A stretch of 64,000 bases of DNA from Laspinema palackyanum D2a (GTDB taxonomy: Bacteria; Cyanobacteriota; Cyanobacteriia; Cyanobacteriales; Laspinemataceae), in assembly GCA_025370845.1 (NCBI GenBank), contig JAMXFF010000033.1:20990-84989 (forward strand), given 5' to 3'. The notes under the pieces are model-generated. The model had not been told where the DNA came from. It saw nothing but the letters and a program-made list of their open reading frames with translations, and searched no databases. Position numbers and translations under genes: made by a program. Below are positions 60,344-64,000 of this stretch, in pieces. Numbering within the stretch: the stretch's first letter is position 1; each line of letters opens with the position of its first letter.

Positions 60344-62595
60344 TGAATATCAAACGTCGCGAATTCTTGCTGTTTTTGAGTGGATTTGCCGGTACTGTCG
60401 CCCTCAGTTCCCTGCAATCTTGCAATTTCCCCGGATTACAGTCATCAGAAAAGAGTCTCAATTTTAAGCCCCTCAAAGGTCCTTTGCCAGTTCCCACCGA
60501 TGGCATGGCATCCGCTCAACAAATCTCCGAGTACAGTAGCTATGAGGTTTTCGACGATCTAGTTCTTCCCGAGGGGTTTACTTACGATGCGATCGCCCAA
60601 TGGGGAGACCCGGTGGGCGATTCTCGTTTTGGCTATAACAATGATTACCTCTCTTTCATTGAAACAGCCCCCAATGAAGGCTATCTGGTCATTAACTTTG
60701 AATATGTCAGCGCCGGGACCTGGATGCAAACCTATCCGTTAGTCATCCAAAAACCCTTACCCCTAGAAGCGGTTAAGTCTGGAATGTCTACGGCTTCCAG
60801 AGGAGAAACACCCACCACGATTAATGCCTTTGCACTCGCTGACAACAACCCGCTTAAAGCCCAAATTCAACAAATTTGTGAAGAAGCCTTAATTGATCAG
60901 GGACTCGGGGTGATTTCCTTACGGCAAACCCCCGAAGGTCAATGGGAAAGAACCAATTCCCCCGCAGATCGTCGGATTTCCGGGATTTCTGGGTTAAAAG
61001 ATGGCCGCTATTTAAAAGTCACAGGTCCTGCGGTGAAGATTTTTCAGAAACAGCAGGTACAAGGGTATCGCGATGGATTGGGCGATCGCATCATTGGCAC
61101 CTTTGGCAATTGTGCCGGTGGGACGACCCCCTGGGGAACGGTATTGAGTGCGGAGGAAAATTTCCAATCTCATGTCACTGAACCTGTCTATGCCGATGGC
61201 TCCTCTTTCGAGCCAGGGGAGTTACCGTTTAACTTGGCAGATAATCGTCTCCACGGACAAGGCAATGTTTTGGGGTTAGCTGGGAATAAATATGGATGGA
61301 TTGTAGAAATTGACCCCACGGACCCCAACGATTATGGGACCAAGCATACTTGGTTGGGACGCTATCGCCATGAAGCAGTCGGAGTGCGGGTGGAGTCAGG
61401 AAAACCCCTAGCGTTTTATTCGGGATGCGATCGCCAAGGAGGTCACCTTTATAAGTTTCTCAGTCAAGGGGTTGTCACCAATCCCACGGATAAAGCTAAC
61501 TCCCAATTATTGGCCGAGGGTCAACTTTATGGGGCCAAGTTCAACCCGGATGGGACCGGAACTTGGATTCCTCTGACTCCGGAAACGGCGATCGACCCCC
61601 AACTCCCCAGTCAGTTGGTGGGGAATGTCATCTCTTTACCCCAACGGCAACCGCCAACTAACGCAAGACAGCGGAATCAACGCCAAGGGGGTTATTTTAT
61701 CGGCGATCGCGACGAACAGATCCAGACTTTTAAACAACAGTTCAAAACCCTCGATGACCTCTATGTAGGCAATTCCGAAGAAAAACAAGGGGCGATTTTA
61801 ATTGATGCTCACTATGCGGCCAATGCTGCTGGCGTCACCTGCACCGCCCGTCCAGAAGATACCATCATTGCTCCCGATGGTTCCCTTTATATCGCCTTTA
61901 CTGCCGGAGGGTCGGCAACCGAAGGAGGCCCCGATAACCGCATCTTTACCGGACCCAATGGCGAAACTCCCTATCCCTTTGGCTGGATTTTCCGCCTCCA
62001 GGAAGACAGCAACGAACCCGCTTCCCTCACCTTTACTTATGAAAAATTAGCCCTCGGTGGAGAACCCGCCCAAGGGGGAGTAGGATTCTCTAACCCAGAT
62101 AATCTATTAGTAGATTCTGGAAATAATCTCTGGATGGTGACGGATATGAGTACCGGGGGACTCAATCGCCCTGTTCCCTCTCGGGTGGATGACTCGGGTC
62201 AGGCGATCGCTCTTGCCCACCAAATCGGCATCTTTGGCAATAATTCAATTTGGTTCATCCCCACATCGGGACCTGATGCGGGCAAAGCCTATTTATTCGG
62301 ATTGGGACCAATGGAGTGCGAAACAACCGGGCCATTTTTAACCCCGGACGAACGCACCCTATTTTTAGCCGTGCAGCATCCCGGTGAAACTCATGGAATC
62401 CGGATGAACCGCGCCACTGAAACTCGGGAGTTCGCCATGCTGACTATAGAGGGAGAGGAATTTATCCAAACTCGTCAGGTCCCGGTGGGTTCAAACTGGC
62501 CCACAAAGCAACCGAATGACCCTCCGTTACCAGCGGTTGTCGCGATTCGCCGTCTGGATTCCCAGGCGATTCCTCCCAGGATGACTTCTATATAA
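60340..62595 (+). CDS. phoX: PhoX-family alkaline phosphatase, Tat lipoprotein
   Basis: 751 residues of the DUF839/PhoX family. The N terminus has a twin-arginine signal (KRREFLLFLSG) followed by a lipobox-like LSSLQSC, so it should be exported folded and anchored by lipid. The conserved regions include FGYNNDYLSF near 95, NCAGGTTPWGTVLSAEENF near 255, YRHEAVGVRVE near 340, and the late GPMECETTGPFLTPDERTLF near 660. PhoX enzymes use calcium and iron and release phosphate from esters. The gene overlaps phoU, so substrate release and signalling are co-expressed. It is complete and ends before a strong terminator. Confidence 0.88.
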   Translation: MMNIKRREFLLFLSGFAGTVALSSLQSCNFPGLQSSEKSLNFKPLKGPLPVPTDGMASAQQISEYSSYEVFDDLVLPEGFTYDAIAQWGDPVGDSRFGYNNDYLSFIETAPNEGYLVINFEYVSAGTWMQTYPLVIQKPLPLEAVKSGMSTASRGETPTTINAFALADNNPLKAQIQQICEEALIDQGLGVISLRQTPEGQWERTNSPADRRISGISGLKDGRYLKVTGPAVKIFQKQQVQGYRDGLGDRIIGTFGNCAGGTTPWGTVLSAEENFQSHVTEPVYADGSSFEPGELPFNLADNRLHGQGNVLGLAGNKYGWIVEIDPTDPNDYGTKHTWLGRYRHEAVGVRVESGKPLAFYSGCDRQGGHLYKFLSQGVVTNPTDKANSQLLAEGQLYGAKFNPDGTGTWIPLTPETAIDPQLPSQLVGNVISLPQRQPPTNARQRNQRQGGYFIGDRDEQIQTFKQQFKTLDDLYVGNSEEKQGAILIDAHYAANAAGVTCTARPEDTIIAPDGSLYIAFTAGGSATEGGPDNRIFTGPNGETPYPFGWIFRLQEDSNEPASLTFTYEKLALGGEPAQGGVGFSNPDNLLVDSGNNLWMVTDMSTGGLNRPVPSRVDDSGQAIALAHQIGIFGNNSIWFIPTSGPDAGKAYLFGLGPMECETTGPFLTPDERTLFLAVQHPGETHGIRMNRATETREFAMLTIEGEEFIQTRQVPVGSNWPTKQPNDPPLPAVVAIRRLDSQAIPPRMTSI

Positions 62596-62640
62596 ATAAG
62601 GAAGAAAGACCGAGGGATAAATTTCAGTTCCGCTCATATT

Positions 62641-62667
62641 AAAACAGGCGCTTGAAGCGCCTGTTTT
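62641..62667. terminator. Bidirectional terminator between phoX and nadC
   Basis: AAAACAGGCGCTT and AAGCGCCTGTTTT pair perfectly around one G. Runs of A and T lie on both sides, so it can serve the convergent phoX and nadC genes. Confidence 0.92.
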
Positions 62668-62671
62668 CGTT

Positions 62672-63592
62672 TTACCCTCTAATTTTCATACTCAAGTCCA
62701 ACCAGGTGGAGCGAGTAATTGGCGCGCTGGTGGAGATGTAGTCTACTCCGGTTTCCCCAACGGCACGGATTGTTTCCAGGGTGATGTTGCCAGAGGCTTC
62801 AATGGAAATCCGGTCGTTATGCTGACGAATTAGGGGGACCGCTTCCCTCATCCGCTCAACCGTCATGTTGTCCAACATAATAATGTCGGCTCCATGTTCG
62901 AGGGCCTCTTCCACATCCTTTATGGTTTCGGTTTCCACTTCTATGGTTAAGGGATAGGGAATTTGGGACCGGACTCGGGCGATCGCCTCTCCAATTCCTC
63001 CTGCCGCCACAATATGGTTGTCCTTAATCATGACCGCATCATCCAATCCCATCCGGTGGTTCCTAGCGCCCCCGACTTGAGTCGCATATTTTTCTAACAG
63101 TCTCAGTCCCGGTGTGGTTTTGCGCGTATCCACCAGTTGCACAGGCAAATCGGCAATTTTTTCCACATACTTGCGAGTCAGGGTGGCAATCCCGCTCAGA
63201 CGCATCCCCAGATTGAGGGCCACTCGTTCTCCGGTGAGGAGGGCATTCACCGGGCCGGTGATTTGAGCGACCACCTGTCCGGGTTGGCAATACTCCCCCT
63301 CTGCGATCTGGGGAGTGAACTCAACATCAGAGTCTAAAAGACTAAAGATGCGACGGGCGAATGGTAATCCCGCTACGGCACCCGGTTCTTTGACAATCCA
63401 TTCCGCCCGGGCTGGGGGAACTCCTTCTATATAGATAGCGCTGGTGGTGCGATCGCCTCGACCAATATCCTCTAATAACCATCCCTGGAATAGAGGGTCC
63501 AACACAATCCAAGGGGGCAATGCAGCTTGAGAATTAACTGCGATCGCCCCCTTATCCTTTCCCGTCTCAGGAAATACCAAATTTTTTGTCAC
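62672..63592 (-). CDS. nadC: Nicotinate-nucleotide pyrophosphorylase (carboxylating) NadC
   Basis: 306 residues. The quinolinate and PRPP-binding residues are in EDIGRGDRTT near residue 41, LRLLEKYATQVGGARNHRMG near 170, IKDNH near 193 and EVETETIKDVEEAL near 215. DIIMLDNM and SGNITLETI are further family marks. The enzyme converts quinolinate and PRPP to nicotinate mononucleotide in NAD synthesis. The N-terminal 25 residues vary in the family. It is divergent from the rRNA operon and probably has its own promoter near 63600. Confidence 0.95.
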   Translation of the reverse strand: MTKNLVFPETGKDKGAIAVNSQAALPPWIVLDPLFQGWLLEDIGRGDRTTSAIYIEGVPPARAEWIVKEPGAVAGLPFARRIFSLLDSDVEFTPQIAEGEYCQPGQVVAQITGPVNALLTGERVALNLGMRLSGIATLTRKYVEKIADLPVQLVDTRKTTPGLRLLEKYATQVGGARNHRMGLDDAVMIKDNHIVAAGGIGEAIARVRSQIPYPLTIEVETETIKDVEEALEHGADIIMLDNMTVERMREAVPLIRQHNDRISIEASGNITLETIRAVGETGVDYISTSAPITRSTWLDLSMKIRG

Positions 63593-63661
63593 TTAAAACT
63601 CCTTCCCTGCAAGGCTTTCAGACTTTCTTCAAAAAAAGTCTGAAATTTTCCTCAAAAACGC

Positions 63662-63690
63662 TTGACAAACCCGGGTGGGTTAGTTAAAGT
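63662..63690 (+). promoter_or_regulatory. rRNA operon promoter
   Basis: TTGACA at 63662-63667 and TAAAGT at 63685-63690 are separated by 17 bases, a strong sigma-70-type promoter. A leader of about 240 bases follows to the 16S start. It contains AATTAAAGAGTTTG and other conserved-looking leader elements. Confidence 0.82.
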
Positions 63691-63936
63691 AGTAAAGCGC
63701 GGTGAGGAAAGGCAACGAACTTCAGTCGCGCCTGAACCAAGACAATTAAAGAGTTTGAAAGCCAATAGAAACCTGGTCTCGTCAAGAAATCAGAAGTCTC
63801 TAAAGGGTTATACCTAGAGACTATAAACTAAAAGTCAAAAAAACGCAAGTTTTTAGACAAACAAGCCAATCACTCAAAGTGAAAAGCCTAAAGCTAAAGG
63901 AAATCATTCAGTGAAATGAACCTGGACTTTAGAATT

Positions 63937-64000
<64 letters not shown>

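Overview
The window comes from a filamentous cyanobacterium, most likely a non-heterocystous member of the Oscillatoriales. Evidence seen directly: the HIP1 octamer GCGATCGC occurs throughout; there is a full-length HetR; RpaB, a CCB2/CCB4-type cytochrome b6f assembly protein, an NblB-like HEAT protein, a cyanoexosortase A module and an SphR-SphS-PhoU cluster are all cyanobacterial; and the last 64 bases are the 5' end of a cyanobacterial 16S rRNA. The genus cannot be fixed from this sequence alone.

Bases 1-20600 are one large surface-glycan locus, all on the minus strand and mostly coupled by ATGA/GTGA stop-start overlaps. Reading in the direction of transcription, it begins with a WbpA-B-D-E set for UDP-2,3-diamino-hexuronic acids, in which wbpA carries an in-frame TGA stop. 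A PglK-like ABC exporter follows. Next is a legionaminic acid pathway of the GDP-sugar type: LegB, LegC, LegG, LegI, LegH, a CBS-linked guanylyltransferase like PtmE, and the CMP-transferase LegF. The section ends with an SDR, the three-part amidotransferase WbpG/PseA-HisH2-HisF2 and an FkbM methyltransferase. The likely product is a CMP-activated, perhaps acetamidino-modified nonulosonate. Between 7.3 and 9.5 kb the locus is rearranged: a degraded second neuD and a neuB fragment fused to a pseB start flank an AT-rich glycosyltransferase-like gene, and a group II intron-like remnant sits at one junction.

Bases 20600-27600 hold scattered accessory genes: an Uma2 nuclease-like protein with a repeat-encoded coiled coil, a zinc dehydrogenase, a VapC/antitoxin pair, a large FAD oxidoreductase and hetR. 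Bases 27600-33400 are a sulfate uptake operon, with two periplasmic binding proteins, a NIL-domain protein, CysA, CysT and CysW, followed by tRNA-Val(GAC).

Bases 34400-46000 contain a secreted WD40 propeller, a MacB-type ABC permease and ATPase, a response regulator with a GGDEF domain, an NblB-like HEAT protein, a CBS protein, a thioredoxin-like ferredoxin, a hydrolase, a CapA-family protein and RfbB.

Bases 46500-49800 form a compact cyanoexosortase A module: PEP-CTERM substrate, exosortase, accessory protein and HpsJ-like protein. Then come DUF456, the CCB protein, RpaB, RadA with a large acidic insertion, a second WD40 protein and a creatininase-family protein. Bases 57000-62600 are a phosphate-starvation cluster (SphR, SphS, PhoU, PhoX-type phosphatase). 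NadC and the start of an rRNA operon close the window.
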